Shown: positions 35,275-46,800 of the stretch, piece by piece
Numbering within the stretch: the stretch's first letter is position 1
Layout of the letters: each line of letters starts with the position of its first letter
Source of the DNA: a virus
IMG/VR virus record: IMGVR_UViG_3300029309_000008
Coordinates: 25,757-89,756 of that record
DNA length: 64,000 bases
Strand: one strand, 5' to 3'
Notes under the pieces: model-generated
The model's database searches: none
What the model saw: the letters and a program-made list of their open reading frames with translations, nothing else
What the model was told of the DNA's origin: nothing
Translations under genes and position numbers: made by a program

Positions 35275-38200
35275 TCCTGTTTTTCAACAGGCTCAACAAG
35301 GTTTATCTCAGATACCCCGTCCTTCAGTCAGGAACATGGCTACCATAAAAGATTTTTATGAGTATGCAGGTCCTAAATATGGTTATATAACCAAGTATAA
35401 AGAAGGATTCATACCTGATTTTGATAACGAAACTTACTATGCAAATAAGCAGTCTGGTATAGACGTTACATTAGCAGGACTAAAACAATTTGGTAATTTA
35501 TTTGCTAATCAGTTTTTGAATAACTTTTCTCAGTATGGAAGAGATGTTACTGCTTTGGCAACCTTAGATGCTTCAAAACTTTGGGACAGTGATATGGCTT
35601 CTGGTGCAGCACAGACTGCAAAAGCACAACGGTTGCTCAACCCTATATTTAGAACACCAGAAATGGCTGAGTTTGAATTAGAGCAGGCCACAGGCAAAAG
35701 GGGGCCTTTTTCAGCTTTTACTAAATTTTTACCAGGTTCACCAGGTGCAGGAAGGTTCAGGTCCGAGCTTTTAGGACAAGCAGGTTTTTCGTTAGGTGCT
35801 TTAGGGGCGTATGGGGTTGAATCATTAGTACTGGCGGGTTTAACAACTCCTGCTGGAGGTCTAGCTAATGCAGCGATGAAAGCTCCTAAATTAGCAAGGA
35901 CTATCTACTCTATGTTCCGTACAGGTGACCAACTTAGAGATATTACTACAGCAAGAAGGGCGGTTCAAACTTCTCGTTCTTTAAAAAAGTTAGTAAACAG
36001 TGTGCCCACAGTAATTAGAAGGTCTAACTTGGCTGCATCAGAATCTGCTTTAGAAGCTAATATGGCAGCTTTAGAGTTTAAAGAACAAGAACTTAAAGTA
36101 AGAGAGTTAGACTCACGTTTACCTACTAGCGAGGAATTAAGCTCATTAGCAAAAGATACTGAAGAAGTAGGTGATTTTACTTTTGGGTGGAATATGCCTA
36201 TATTATTAGCGAGCAATGCTTTGTTTTTAAGTAATGTTGCAAACGGTAGATTTTTACTACCAAAGACAGCAAACCTAAGTGAGCACCTTTTATCTAAAGG
36301 AGCCAAGTTTATGACCTATAAGCAAGCTGCTAAACAAGGTTTACTTACATTTGGAGACAGGGTACGCAGAGCAGGAATGTACTTACCCATGCTTAATCTT
36401 CAAGAAGGGTTTGAAGAGGGTGCTCAAAGAGTCGCATCAGAAACAGCTAAAAAATACTTTAGCCAAACTAATAATCTATACGGTGAAACTATAAAATCAC
36501 AAGCATTAGTTGCAGGAGAAGAAATACACAATACACTTACAACAGCTGAAGGCTGGAATGAGATAGCTGCAGGTATTATTAATGGTATGGGCATGTCCAT
36601 GTCAAGGGCTGCTATAAATAGGTCTTTAGGTAACACAAGAGTTGGGCAGAAGTTAGGCCTTATGAGTCCTAGCAAAAGAGAGGAAAACTTAGTAAGTATT
36701 GCAACAAAGGTAAATGAGCAAGTATCTAAGTATGTTCAAAGTAGTGTAGTAAATGGACCACAGACTCATAATGCCTCCCAACAATTAGAGTCTGCTGCAG
36801 GAACTGCTGCAGAAGCAGGTAAAGGTAATCAAAAATCAGCAAGAGACTTTAGACAAGATTCAAAATACTCCTTATTTTCTCTTGGTAGAAGATATGGAAT
36901 TACAGATGCTATTATCGATAATGCTGTATTAGAGCTGAAAGAAGCTGTAAAAAATGACCCTTCACTAGAGAGTTCTCTTGGAGAGAATAGCGATATAGAC
37001 ACTCTAGGGTTTGACCTTAAACAAGAAGCAGAAGTCTACAATAAAAAGATGGATGCTGCAATGACTAATTTAGGTAGGGTCAGAGATAAACTTACCACCG
37101 ACCTAGCCAAACAAGCCCATGATGTGGCAGTAGATGTTCTTGTACGACTTGATATGGGGGCTGATAATGCCTTTTCTCGTGGTAGAAAAATGATGCAAGA
37201 GCTTAAAACTAGAGCTCAAGAAAGTAGTGATGCTGCAAAAATTATGGAAGTTCTAGATGCCGTATCTAGTCCAGAGTCTTTAGTAGAGTTAGCTCTTAGA
37301 GTAGAGTCAAGTATTCAACAACGGGAGGATGCCAATAAAGGTGTCGAGATGACCAAGCAACAAAGGGAAGCATTTAACTTGGAAATCATAAAAGAAAAAA
37401 ATTATCTAAAGACCCTTCAGAATTTAAGAGATACATTTTTAGATAAAAACGGAAAGCTAAAATCTGATGTTACTGCAAATGAAGCATCCGTTGCTATAGT
37501 TAATGAATTTGCTAATTATAATGGTAGGTTTGCAGATAGAGAATTCCAAGAGAAACTTGCTGACTATCTTTTACTAGAAGCAGAGGGGTCTTCAATTAGA
37601 GAACTATTTAACAGGGTACAAGACCCTAAATCATTCGAAGAAAACTTTTTAAAAGGTTTTGTAAGAGAAGCTAAGAAATCTGCTAATCAGCAGGCTAAGG
37701 CTATCGAAGTAAAAGATACTAGTACTACGGGCACTATCACTGATGAAGACTACCAACAAGCTTTATCTAATATACCAATATTTGTAGTAGCAAAAGTAGA
37801 AAATATCTTAAGAGGTATAACAGAACAAAATGGTAAATTCCTTTTTGGAAACAGAGAGTATACAACAGAAAAAGAGGCTATTGATACTGCTATAAATAGT
37901 TTAAATTTAAATGAAACAGATAAAGCTTCTGTTATGAATGCTATCGGTCCTTTCATGCGGAAGGCAAAGCAATCAGCTGCCGCAGAGGCTGCAAGCACAG
38001 AAACTCAAGAGGAAGCTGAAACGGGTATGAACGTAGTTGTGCCCCAAGGAAAAGAGGAGCCTAATACCAAGGAAGAAATAGAAGAAAGAAATAAAAAATA
38101 TAGTCTTAGTAGAAGTACTCCTGGAAATATTGTTACCCACTTTTTCGACAAAGCTTTAGCAAAAGTGTACTCGGTGTACGAGAAGTACTTGTATAAGTTT

Positions 38201-41200
38201 GCTGGCGAAAATGTTAAACAAGGTATTGAAAAGATGAAGAATCTTTACAGTAATAACATTACTGTAGTCTCCATACATCTAAACGATTCTTTAGTACCCA
38301 ATTTAAGAAAGGGAACAGAAAGTACAAGCACCCTACAAAGTGATATAACTTCAAACGGATATGTAGCTATTGAAGAACCAGAAGCTGGTAGAATATTCGT
38401 AATCGTTCCAGGAGATAGAAATGCAGCTGCGTTAGTCCTAGCCGAACAACTTAATCTTTTCATCAATCCTGAAATAGATGCAGCGTTCCAACCTATAAGG
38501 ACAGGCTCTCTTGGGGGAATGGTCGTAGACACAAATATCCCGTTTGACGGTAAAATTAAAGACTCAAGGCGAGAGATGTCTAAATTATTGGTGGGGGACA
38601 AAGTTAAAATAGTCATACCCGCTAACGATTTAAACACTAAACTAGTACAGGATTGGGTACAACAGGGTAGTCAACAGGATAAATTAGATGAAATAAAAAA
38701 TAGCATCTACATTACTATCATGTCAGGTGGTAAAGTTGTAGGGGTTATGAGAGCAGGAGACTTTGCAATGCAGACTTCTCAGTCCTCCGCAGCTATTACT
38801 AGGTTTAGAAATCAAGTAATCACAGATGATGTTATAACAAACTTAACACAAGGAATTGCTAGTAACGTAGGAACTTTAAGTGTTTCAAGTAAAGTTAATT
38901 TATTTAACATAAATTACAATGAGGATGGCACTATGTTGTGGACCAACCTTAAAGATTATATAGAGGCGGCAAAAGCTAACAAATATTTAGATGTAGACGT
39001 TTTCATTGCAACTTCTAGGGATATCATCACGAACAGTGAAGGAAAGGTTTTCTACCGAGCACAACTAGGTCGCACAAGTGATTTCAAAGTAGGAGCTGTG
39101 TATGCTGTTATAACGGAAGATAAAACTACTAGAACAGTAGTACAGGCCGCTACAGATAGTACAACTACATTTGACATAACTGCCTTGCAGGACCCAAATG
39201 TCGGGGTTGATGCTATAGCTGAACAGGTAGAAATATTTTTGAAACCCAATGAGTCTCCTACAATATCAACTAGGATAGGTGTAAATTTAAATGCTTACTC
39301 TAAAAGTCAATCTACAAGAGTAGATATTAATAAACTTAAGAAGCAGTTTAATAATAAGATAATTGAGGAGAGTAAAAAAATAATAGTTGTAACTAGAAAA
39401 GGCGATGTAGTTTTATTGCACAGTGCTGAATTGAGTGGACCGAATAATCAACAAATTGTAGGCCGAGACATATCAGGGAAAGAAAGAGCTATAGGCCTAA
39501 AAGAGGTTGTAGAGTTTCAAAAGGTATCAGCTGATGTTAGTGTCAGTGAAACTATGAAGGCAAACTTTGAGTATAAAAATACCTCTAGAGGAATTAAAGG
39601 TAACAAGACCAAAGGTTATACTGGACAAGAAGTGCTAGATGTATTGGGTCCCTATTTAGATGGAGCACAAAGAGCTTTTTTATTATCATACCAAAAAACA
39701 GGTGGAAAAATATACTTCTATAATGACCCTAAAATGCCATATGGTGGGGGATTCTTTAGATTTTTACGTGGAAATGTTTCATGGGAAAATGGTTTACAAC
39801 AAGGTAAAAATTTGGTAGGTATTAATATTTACAAATTTACTTCACTAGAACAATCAGGTAGTAGCCAAGAAAAGATAAATGATTTTTTAAGAGAAGTGCT
39901 AGGTCACGAAGTGATTCACGCACTAGCACAGTATGCTTTAACCTCTAGAAAAGGTAATGACGAGATAACTGCCGAGCAGCGAGAAAGAATTAACGAGTAT
40001 AAAAAAGAATTGCAGGCCTTAAGGCAAGAGGTTAAAGGTTTATGGGACAAAGATAAAAATAGACCAAGCCTCCCCGAAGCAAATTATGTGTTTAAGAGTG
40101 GCACTGCAGAAGAACTCTTAACTTATGCTATGACTAATGCTACCTTTGCTAAATGGCTAGACAGTCAAGTAGTGGGGCAACAAGAGGGCGAAGTTAAGGA
40201 TACTCTTTGGAACAGGTTCAAAGAAATTATAAGAAATATAGTTTCTGAAGTATTTACTGGAAACAAAACTTATTTAGATAAAGTAAACGAGATAGCAGAT
40301 AAATATTTGGTTTTAAATGATTTTTCAGTTGTGAATCTAACTGAAGAATTTGGTCCAGGTAGTATCGTAACTGAGGACTCCCCAAGTAGAGTAAGCTTGT
40401 TGTCTGAAACAGAAAAAGAGTTTTTAGAATTTAGAGAAAACGCTACACCCTTTGAGCAAGAGCAATGGATTATTGAAAACGGACAGGAGGGAGATTCTTT
40501 TGACATCACAGGGGGCACAGTAGTAGTGATAAATGAAAGGACCGATACGCAGTTACGAACAACTAGAGACGGTCTTCTTAATATTATTGGGCTTGAGGAA
40601 GCTTATGACCCCAATGAAATAATTGATAGACAAGTTTTAAGTGATATTATTACAAGAGAAAATAATGGTATACCCTTAACAGTAAGAGAGCACTTGATAA
40701 AAGTATATAATACAACTGCCTACAGAATTCTTAAAGGACAACTTAAATCAGTTGAAGCTAGATTAAAGACTACTCAAGAGGCGTATCTAATTGAGACTAT
40801 AAAAGATAATTTAGCAGACAAGATAGGGGAGAGAGTCGAAACTGTTTTAGCTATATTATCAGAAACATATTTAGCTTCTGTTATAGCACAAAACAGACCG
40901 ACAACAATGTCTCAATTGGTAACAATGTCAGAAGGTATATCTGAAGAAGAAAAGAATGCTATACTGAACTCTTTAGGCATAGGAGACTACACCTTAATGT
41001 GGGCTTATGTGACACAAGCAGATAAGGTCTTTAATATCAAACAATTAGAAAATTTAAGAAATATAATAGAGGGTAACTTTACAACTTTTCAATCTGTTGT
41101 TAACTTGAACAATACAATAGTATTTGATAGACAAACTCCTGATAATTTATCAAATAGACTACAAGCTGCAAGACAATATTTTCAAAATGTATTTAACTCG

Positions 41201-41878
41201 ATGAGTATTGCAATGCCTAACTTAGATAGAATAGAGTCGTTACCACAAAACTCATTTAGAGCTGTTATGAATGCTTTTGGTACTTTTATGGCAGCATCTA
41301 AGAGCACCACTACAGAATTGTTTAACAGTCTTGTTGACCTTAGAAGAAAATTAGTTGATTTTGGTATTGACTTAGACTTTGGTGGACTTATTTACACAAG
41401 AAAAGGTACCAACTCTAATATTATTAATAAAAACGAGGAATTTGCTTTGATGGAGCTTGATGATGTGGTTATGTCAAATGAGTTTGTAAGACTTATTGAG
41501 CAGGGGGGTAACATAGGATATGTTTTAAATGAGGAAAATGGGGGAATAGTAGAGTTTGATTTTAACGACCTTACAATGATGTCAACTCAGGATAGTATCC
41601 AGTATGATGTAGTTAGTAATTTTCTAGCACAATTTGGTATGCAAATGTCTCCTGAATACTTTCAGGCTTACATCCAGATAAACGGGGGTACTTCTGTAAT
41701 GCTCGAAAGAATGGATTCACAGTATAAAGAATTCAATTCTAACAGAGGTCAATTAGATATGGAAACCAGCACTTTTGAAGACTACTACGGGGCACCCTAC
41801 ACCACAGTACCATCGGCTGAGTCTTATATAGATGAAAAGAAGGCTGACGAAGACTTAAATGAAAAAACTTGTAAGTAA
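35246..41878 (+). CDS. giant virion protein with zincin (HEVIH) domain, crAss-like type
   Basis: This is a 2210-residue protein. The N-terminal part (about 1-210: NQNNPVFQ, a helix near AGLKQFGNLFANQFLNNFS, Gly/Ala-rich hydrophobic stretch at 176-210) resembles giant crAss-like virion proteins as I recall them. Long helical, Glu/Lys-rich segments follow (about 480-860). HEVIHAL at 1554-1560 is a clear HExxH zinc signature. The AEELLTYAMTN segment (Glu1622/1623) is a good third ligand, matching phage zincins with 'EEF.AEAL.N'. No RNA polymerase D-x-D-x-D motif was found. The first ATG (35246) overlaps the previous gene by 29 bases; an internal ATG at 35336 is an alternative. The 3' end overlaps the next gene by one base. 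Confidence 0.55.
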   Translation: MNLVNPNQNNPVFQQAQQGLSQIPRPSVRNMATIKDFYEYAGPKYGYITKYKEGFIPDFDNETYYANKQSGIDVTLAGLKQFGNLFANQFLNNFSQYGRDVTALATLDASKLWDSDMASGAAQTAKAQRLLNPIFRTPEMAEFELEQATGKRGPFSAFTKFLPGSPGAGRFRSELLGQAGFSLGALGAYGVESLVLAGLTTPAGGLANAAMKAPKLARTIYSMFRTGDQLRDITTARRAVQTSRSLKKLVNSVPTVIRRSNLAASESALEANMAALEFKEQELKVRELDSRLPTSEELSSLAKDTEEVGDFTFGWNMPILLASNALFLSNVANGRFLLPKTANLSEHLLSKGAKFMTYKQAAKQGLLTFGDRVRRAGMYLPMLNLQEGFEEGAQRVASETAKKYFSQTNNLYGETIKSQALVAGEEIHNTLTTAEGWNEIAAGIINGMGMSMSRAAINRSLGNTRVGQKLGLMSPSKREENLVSIATKVNEQVSKYVQSSVVNGPQTHNASQQLESAAGTAAEAGKGNQKSARDFRQDSKYSLFSLGRRYGITDAIIDNAVLELKEAVKNDPSLESSLGENSDIDTLGFDLKQEAEVYNKKMDAAMTNLGRVRDKLTTDLAKQAHDVAVDVLVRLDMGADNAFSRGRKMMQELKTRAQESSDAAKIMEVLDAVSSPESLVELALRVESSIQQREDANKGVEMTKQQREAFNLEIIKEKNYLKTLQNLRDTFLDKNGKLKSDVTANEASVAIVNEFANYNGRFADREFQEKLADYLLLEAEGSSIRELFNRVQDPKSFEENFLKGFVREAKKSANQQAKAIEVKDTSTTGTITDEDYQQALSNIPIFVVAKVENILRGITEQNGKFLFGNREYTTEKEAIDTAINSLNLNETDKASVMNAIGPFMRKAKQSAAAEAASTETQEEAETGMNVVVPQGKEEPNTKEEIEERNKKYSLSRSTPGNIVTHFFDKALAKVYSVYEKYLYKFAGENVKQGIEKMKNLYSNNITVVSIHLNDSLVPNLRKGTESTSTLQSDITSNGYVAIEEPEAGRIFVIVPGDRNAAALVLAEQLNLFINPEIDAAFQPIRTGSLGGMVVDTNIPFDGKIKDSRREMSKLLVGDKVKIVIPANDLNTKLVQDWVQQGSQQDKLDEIKNSIYITIMSGGKVVGVMRAGDFAMQTSQSSAAITRFRNQVITDDVITNLTQGIASNVGTLSVSSKVNLFNINYNEDGTMLWTNLKDYIEAAKANKYLDVDVFIATSRDIITNSEGKVFYRAQLGRTSDFKVGAVYAVITEDKTTRTVVQAATDSTTTFDITALQDPNVGVDAIAEQVEIFLKPNESPTISTRIGVNLNAYSKSQSTRVDINKLKKQFNNKIIEESKKIIVVTRKGDVVLLHSAELSGPNNQQIVGRDISGKERAIGLKEVVEFQKVSADVSVSETMKANFEYKNTSRGIKGNKTKGYTGQEVLDVLGPYLDGAQRAFLLSYQKTGGKIYFYNDPKMPYGGGFFRFLRGNVSWENGLQQGKNLVGINIYKFTSLEQSGSSQEKINDFLREVLGHEVIHALAQYALTSRKGNDEITAEQRERINEYKKELQALRQEVKGLWDKDKNRPSLPEANYVFKSGTAEELLTYAMTNATFAKWLDSQVVGQQEGEVKDTLWNRFKEIIRNIVSEVFTGNKTYLDKVNEIADKYLVLNDFSVVNLTEEFGPGSIVTEDSPSRVSLLSETEKEFLEFRENATPFEQEQWIIENGQEGDSFDITGGTVVVINERTDTQLRTTRDGLLNIIGLEEAYDPNEIIDRQVLSDIITRENNGIPLTVREHLIKVYNTTAYRILKGQLKSVEARLKTTQEAYLIETIKDNLADKIGERVETVLAILSETYLASVIAQNRPTTMSQLVTMSEGISEEEKNAILNSLGIGDYTLMWAYVTQADKVFNIKQLENLRNIIEGNFTTFQSVVNLNNTIVFDRQTPDNLSNRLQAARQYFQNVFNSMSIAMPNLDRIESLPQNSFRAVMNAFGTFMAASKSTTTELFNSLVDLRRKLVDFGIDLDFGGLIYTRKGTNSNIINKNEEFALMELDDVVMSNEFVRLIEQGGNIGYVLNEENGGIVEFDFNDLTMMSTQDSIQYDVVSNFLAQFGMQMSPEYFQAYIQINGGTSVMLERMDSQYKEFNSNRGQLDMETSTFEDYYGAPYTTVPSAESYIDEKKADEDLNEKTCK
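39905..39919 (+). other. HExxH zincin signature in the 2210-aa protein
   Basis: Residues 1554-1558 read HEVIH followed by AL, preceded by LREVLG, a standard zincin active-site helix. An acidic pair at 1622-1623 (AEELL) about 65 residues later is a plausible third zinc ligand. This is a stronger metallopeptidase candidate than the HEADH site in the 2154-aa protein. Confidence 0.65.
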
Positions 41879-43812
41879 TGGCTTGTCAAATAACTAGAAA
41901 TGCGGCTGGGGTTCAAAAGGTTACCACGTTACAGGGTAAGCCTTCAAATCTATATGAGGCTTTGTCAAAGGTGGGCTATATAACTAGTGACACTCAGAGG
42001 TTAAAATATTATCTTGCAGCTTTTCGTATTAGAAAAGAGCAAGAATTTGAGGCGGGTGTAGACACTGTAAGAGATGAAAATAATGAGCCTATTTTATTTT
42101 TCAAACCTAGAAGCATAGGAACAAGTATCGCTAACTCTAACGGTACTGTTTTTTATTCGTCTGTAGAGGAAGCATATGAAGCTGATGTTAACAACCAAGG
42201 GGTTGAAATGATGACTCTAGCGTTTAACACCACAGTTGACTTCGAGAATATGCCTCCAGGCACAGCTGAGAGAGTTGCTGGTTTAGACAACATTCTTCGA
42301 GAGGTAAGTGGCCGAAAAGTATTAGGTACAACATTTGGTACTATACAGAGAAACGGTAATAATATAAAACTAACTATTCCAGCATCTTTTGAACAAGGAG
42401 TAACTGTAAACACTTTGGCTGCATTTAATCCTGATACAAATGAAAAATCATTATCAGGTTTTGTCACCAAAGCTATCTCTAGTAATTTGTTATCAGTTGC
42501 TACTAAAAAGCTATCAGAAATAGCTACCTTTAAACCTGTGGAAGTAGTCAAGGAAGCATTTGAGGGAGGTAACCAAAGATTAAAAGACTTTACCTACGAT
42601 TTTATCCAACTACAAAATCCTGCTAGACTTCTTAAAGGTATGTTTGGTAAAAGGAATGTAGACGGGAGTCTACGTACTGCACACCCTAGCGTAGAGGGCA
42701 CTTTTGCCACTTTAGATAAGAAGACGGCAGAGCGTTTTCAGGGAGAAGAGCCTCTTTCTAAAATAGACTTACCTGCGGGGACTACTGTAGAATACATAGA
42801 TAAAACACAACAGGAAGTCTCTACCCAACAATTAGTCACAGATGACATGGAGTATATGTCGGAGAATAAAACTAATGAAATTATAGACGAATATACGGGG
42901 ACTGATAACACACCAGGGGGGCGAAGAAGTGTTTGGTGGGATTGGTTTACTGGGGCTAGAAAAGAAAATAAAAGTAGAATAGCTTATGAGATAGATAGTG
43001 ATTTCGAACTTAGAAGAGCACTAATTAGTAATCTATATAATGAGTTAGGTGAGTATAAAAAAGAACTCGCTGAAGAAAATTTAACAGAGATACAGGATGC
43101 TGAACAGAGACAAAAAGACGAACTTGAAAATTTTGAATTTGACGGGAGTGCTGCAGACTTTAAAAAGTTTTTAAATAGTGAAATAACTCTTTACAGGGCC
43201 CCTACTGGAGACAATATATCGACTGAAACTATTAATACTGAAGGATTTGCTTCTTTCACAATAAAAAAATATTCAATCTTAAGGTTTAGCGATACAGCAA
43301 CTATAATTTCTACTAAAAGAAGAGTAAAGGACTTGTACGGGGCTATTAATCTATATGAGGTGGAAGTGATGGAGCCTATGCCGTATTCTGAAGAATTTGC
43401 CAATAGACTATTTAATCAATTCTCAAACGAGTTCTCTAAGTTAAGTGATGCAAACATTGAAAAACTTCTTAACACAAAAGACACACAAGGGGCTTATGTA
43501 GGTCTTAAATTGGGATTTGAAATGTTAAAAAGAGAAGAAGAAGGAAAGACAACACTTCGCTCAATATCTCTGGAAGAATTAAGAGCAGAAGAGACTGCAG
43601 CTATTAATGAATCAACAGCCCAAGTAGTTAAACTTAGGACTATAGATGCTACAGGTCAACTGGAAGACCAGTTTATAGTTAAAGATGAAACTTTAAGAGC
43701 AAATATTTCTCCACTTGTAGAACAAACTATTTCTCAAAATGTCAATAATATTGATTATGAAATGAGTAAATTAGTGGAAAGTAACAAGATAGAATCTAAT
43801 TGTAAATCGTAA
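41878..43812 (+). CDS. 644-aa virion-region protein with possible ADP-ribosyltransferase-like domain
   Basis: The start overlaps the previous stop by one base (TAATG). The N-terminus ACQITRN, with a short beta segment then helices, resembles the 'MAC...' openings of crAss-like cargo genes and of the next gene here. Residues about 425-505 read like an ART fold. ITLYRAP supplies Arg440, EGFASFT the S-x-T strand (Ser459, Thr461), and IISTKRRVKDLYG a further strand. LYEVEVM supplies an E-x-E pair (Glu494, Glu496). The rest is helical and acidic, with no membrane segment. The ART reading is tentative because the chain between motifs is short. It is otherwise an unrecognised component of the giant-gene operon. 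Confidence 0.5.
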   Translation: MACQITRNAAGVQKVTTLQGKPSNLYEALSKVGYITSDTQRLKYYLAAFRIRKEQEFEAGVDTVRDENNEPILFFKPRSIGTSIANSNGTVFYSSVEEAYEADVNNQGVEMMTLAFNTTVDFENMPPGTAERVAGLDNILREVSGRKVLGTTFGTIQRNGNNIKLTIPASFEQGVTVNTLAAFNPDTNEKSLSGFVTKAISSNLLSVATKKLSEIATFKPVEVVKEAFEGGNQRLKDFTYDFIQLQNPARLLKGMFGKRNVDGSLRTAHPSVEGTFATLDKKTAERFQGEEPLSKIDLPAGTTVEYIDKTQQEVSTQQLVTDDMEYMSENKTNEIIDEYTGTDNTPGGRRSVWWDWFTGARKENKSRIAYEIDSDFELRRALISNLYNELGEYKKELAEENLTEIQDAEQRQKDELENFEFDGSAADFKKFLNSEITLYRAPTGDNISTETINTEGFASFTIKKYSILRFSDTATIISTKRRVKDLYGAINLYEVEVMEPMPYSEEFANRLFNQFSNEFSKLSDANIEKLLNTKDTQGAYVGLKLGFEMLKREEEGKTTLRSISLEELRAEETAAINESTAQVVKLRTIDATGQLEDQFIVKDETLRANISPLVEQTISQNVNNIDYEMSKLVESNKIESNCKS

Positions 43813-43833
43813 ACACCAACTTAAATAAAATAA

Positions 43834-46800
43834 ATGGCTTGTTCATATTCATATAACGGTATAACCTACAGCAAAAAGAAGGACTTAGAAGTAGCAGTGC
43901 TAGAGGACTTAAACGCAGCTAAAATATCAGCACCTAGAGCTGCATTAGAGCATGTGTATAAGTTGAGAGGGGACTTGGCTGAAACTGTGGTTAGAATTGA
44001 AGCTGAAAAGGTATTTGGTTCCGATGAGTTTTTAACCACTATATTAGACCAAGTTACTGGTGAAAAATACATTGTCTTTGATGAAAGACTTATGAATGAG
44101 CAGGTTGGAAACATCAAAGAGTTTAGAGATGAGAACAACAAAAAAGTTGATGTCAACATAGAAGACCTTTATGAGAAGTGGAAGGGAGGGCAAAGTATGC
44201 CCAACTACAGAGGATTAGAAAGTGCCTTAAAAATTAAACTTTTTGATGAAATTATAGAGAGCAAAACACAAAAAGCAATTCAACCTAGGACTCAAGAGTC
44301 TAAGGCAGACTTGATGGAAACACTCACTCAATTTGCAGCATCGTTAGGCATTGATGTGATGACGATGGAAAACTACAAAAGAACATTTGAGGACAGACAC
44401 AATATCCCTGTAACAGCTAAAGGTCTAGCTGACATGTTTAATCAGGTAATTGCTCTTTCTAATGATGCTACTGTAGCAGACTTTACGGAAGAGGTTGCCC
44501 ACTTTACTATACAATATTACCAAGATAGGGGAACAATAGACGAAATGTTAGAACAAGTTCCTAACACTACTTTGTATCAAGCACAGGCAGAGCAGTATAG
44601 ACAGTTGTACTCTAAAAGAGCTGAGGGAGAAGCGTTAGAACAGCTTGTAAGGAAGGAAATATTAGGAAAGCTTTTAGCTGAAAGAATAATTCAAAATACT
44701 AACCCTCAAACCTCTACACAAGAAGAGGCTTCTATTCTTAATTTGCTATCACAATTGTGGGAGGCGTTTAAAGGCTTGTTTGTAAGAACAGATGCAAATG
44801 CAAAATTCTTTGTTGATTTTGGAAGAGTTTTGGACAGCATTTCTTACAATGTATCTAGACAAGAAACAGGTAAATTCGCTGCCTATCAATCTAATGAGGT
44901 ATACTACTCAGCTAGTACTAGAGACCAAGAACTTCAGGATAACTTTTCAGCTTTTCTTGATAACTTAAGAGGTGTTTACACAGCATTGTCAAGAGCTACC
45001 AATAAACAATATAGCACTCAAAAAAGGAATAAGTTGGGAGAGGTTGCAGAGCTTATAGCAAAAGCAGAATATACAAAAGCTATCCACGCTTCAGCCTTAT
45101 CTATCCTTCAAGATGCTCAAAGGGCTAACGAAATTATTAGAGTTGCTCAGGCTAAGATGGAAGAAAATGGCGAAACTGACCCATCATCTCTTTTGAAATA
45201 TATGGGTGTAGTAAATACTCAAAATTTAATATTATTTAAAGAAAACATTCCTGCCCTACTTGAACAATTAGGTGATTATCTTACCCAAATTCAAGAAGAG
45301 TACAGAGAGGGGAACACACTAGGCAATATTACTCTAGACGATATTAATAGGGTAAGAGAAACACTGAATGCTATTGAAGTGACCTTATCTGCAAAATCGC
45401 TTACTGGCGAAGCTTTTTCTAAAGTATACGGAAGCATAGCATTGGAGAAGACTAAAATGATTGCAAAAGAGATGTTAGAAGAAACAAGCTCTCCTGACCA
45501 AGTTAGAAAAGAGATGATTAAGCTTGTGGCAAATAACTTTGAAGACATCAGTTGGTTTAATACTAATGTGTATTCTATGTATGAGACAGGAGGACATAGC
45601 GGTATTCAGGCAATTTTAGGTCTTTACTTAAGAGCAATGGAAAAGGTTAGGGCTCGTACCGATAGGGTGTACTCTGAAATGGTTGATTTATCTGTTAAGC
45701 ACAATCTTACCATTGCCGAGACAAGAAAGTTAATGAAAGACGGGTTTATGTTAAATCCGTGGAAAATTAGAAAGTATAAAGAAGACGAAGAAGCTGCTAG
45801 AGAGGTTATTATTGAGAAATATATGGCTGAACTTGCTCAACTAAAAGAGGACGACCCTAACAGGTTAGTTAAAGAAACAAACATTTTACAACGGCAAAGG
45901 GAGGAAATACTTCAGCACGATATGAAGTGGAGAGAGATGCCGTTTAAGGAGGAGTTTTACAGAGACTTAGTCAAGAGAAAAACTGGTGAAAATTCATTAA
46001 CAAGAAGTAATGAAAGAAGACCCGAAGCACAAGAAATGATATCGTCTTACTCTGCATCTGTCAGAAGAATAATGTCTAAATATTATGATAAGAGTACTGG
46101 AAAAGTTATATATGGCAGAATTAGTGCAGCAGATGAGTCTGAACTAAGACAAATATATTCGGACATCAAGGCTATGCAATCATATTATGATAGTTCTGGT
46201 CAGCTTAAAAGTGATTTAGCTCTAGCCATCGCAGAGGATATTAGGGATTACTTTAGTTTTTCTGGAGATACTGAAATTTCCCCTGAAGCTATGGCTCGTT
46301 TTGAAGCGGAAAGAGTGGAGGCTGAAAGAACATTGTCAGCCAGGGAGTACCAAACATGGTTGCAAGCGTTTGCTTACCAAAGATATCAAATAGACTATGA
46401 GACATCTGAAGTAGAGGTAAATACCGATGCAACTGATTTAATTTTATCTACTAGAGGTAACCCATCTGATTACCTAGACTTGATGACAAGAGACCTTGTT
46501 CTTGAAAAAACAGTTAATGGTCAGGTGGTGATACAAAAACTAAATAGGTTCAGCGATTATCAAGATATATATGATGCCCTTCGTCAGAAAAGAAATCAAT
46601 TATTGAAACCATATAGAGTATCTAACGTGGCAGGAGAGATAGATGGAACTGCCGTAGAAGCAAATATTTTACTTGTAAATCAACTTGAAGTCATAGCTGA
46701 TTTTATGAGTACGTTTGCTGTTGAGTACGGAGACCGAAGTGTGGAAATGTCCCCTGTGGGTAACAAATCATTTCAAGCTGAATACCAAAGAAGGTTGAAT

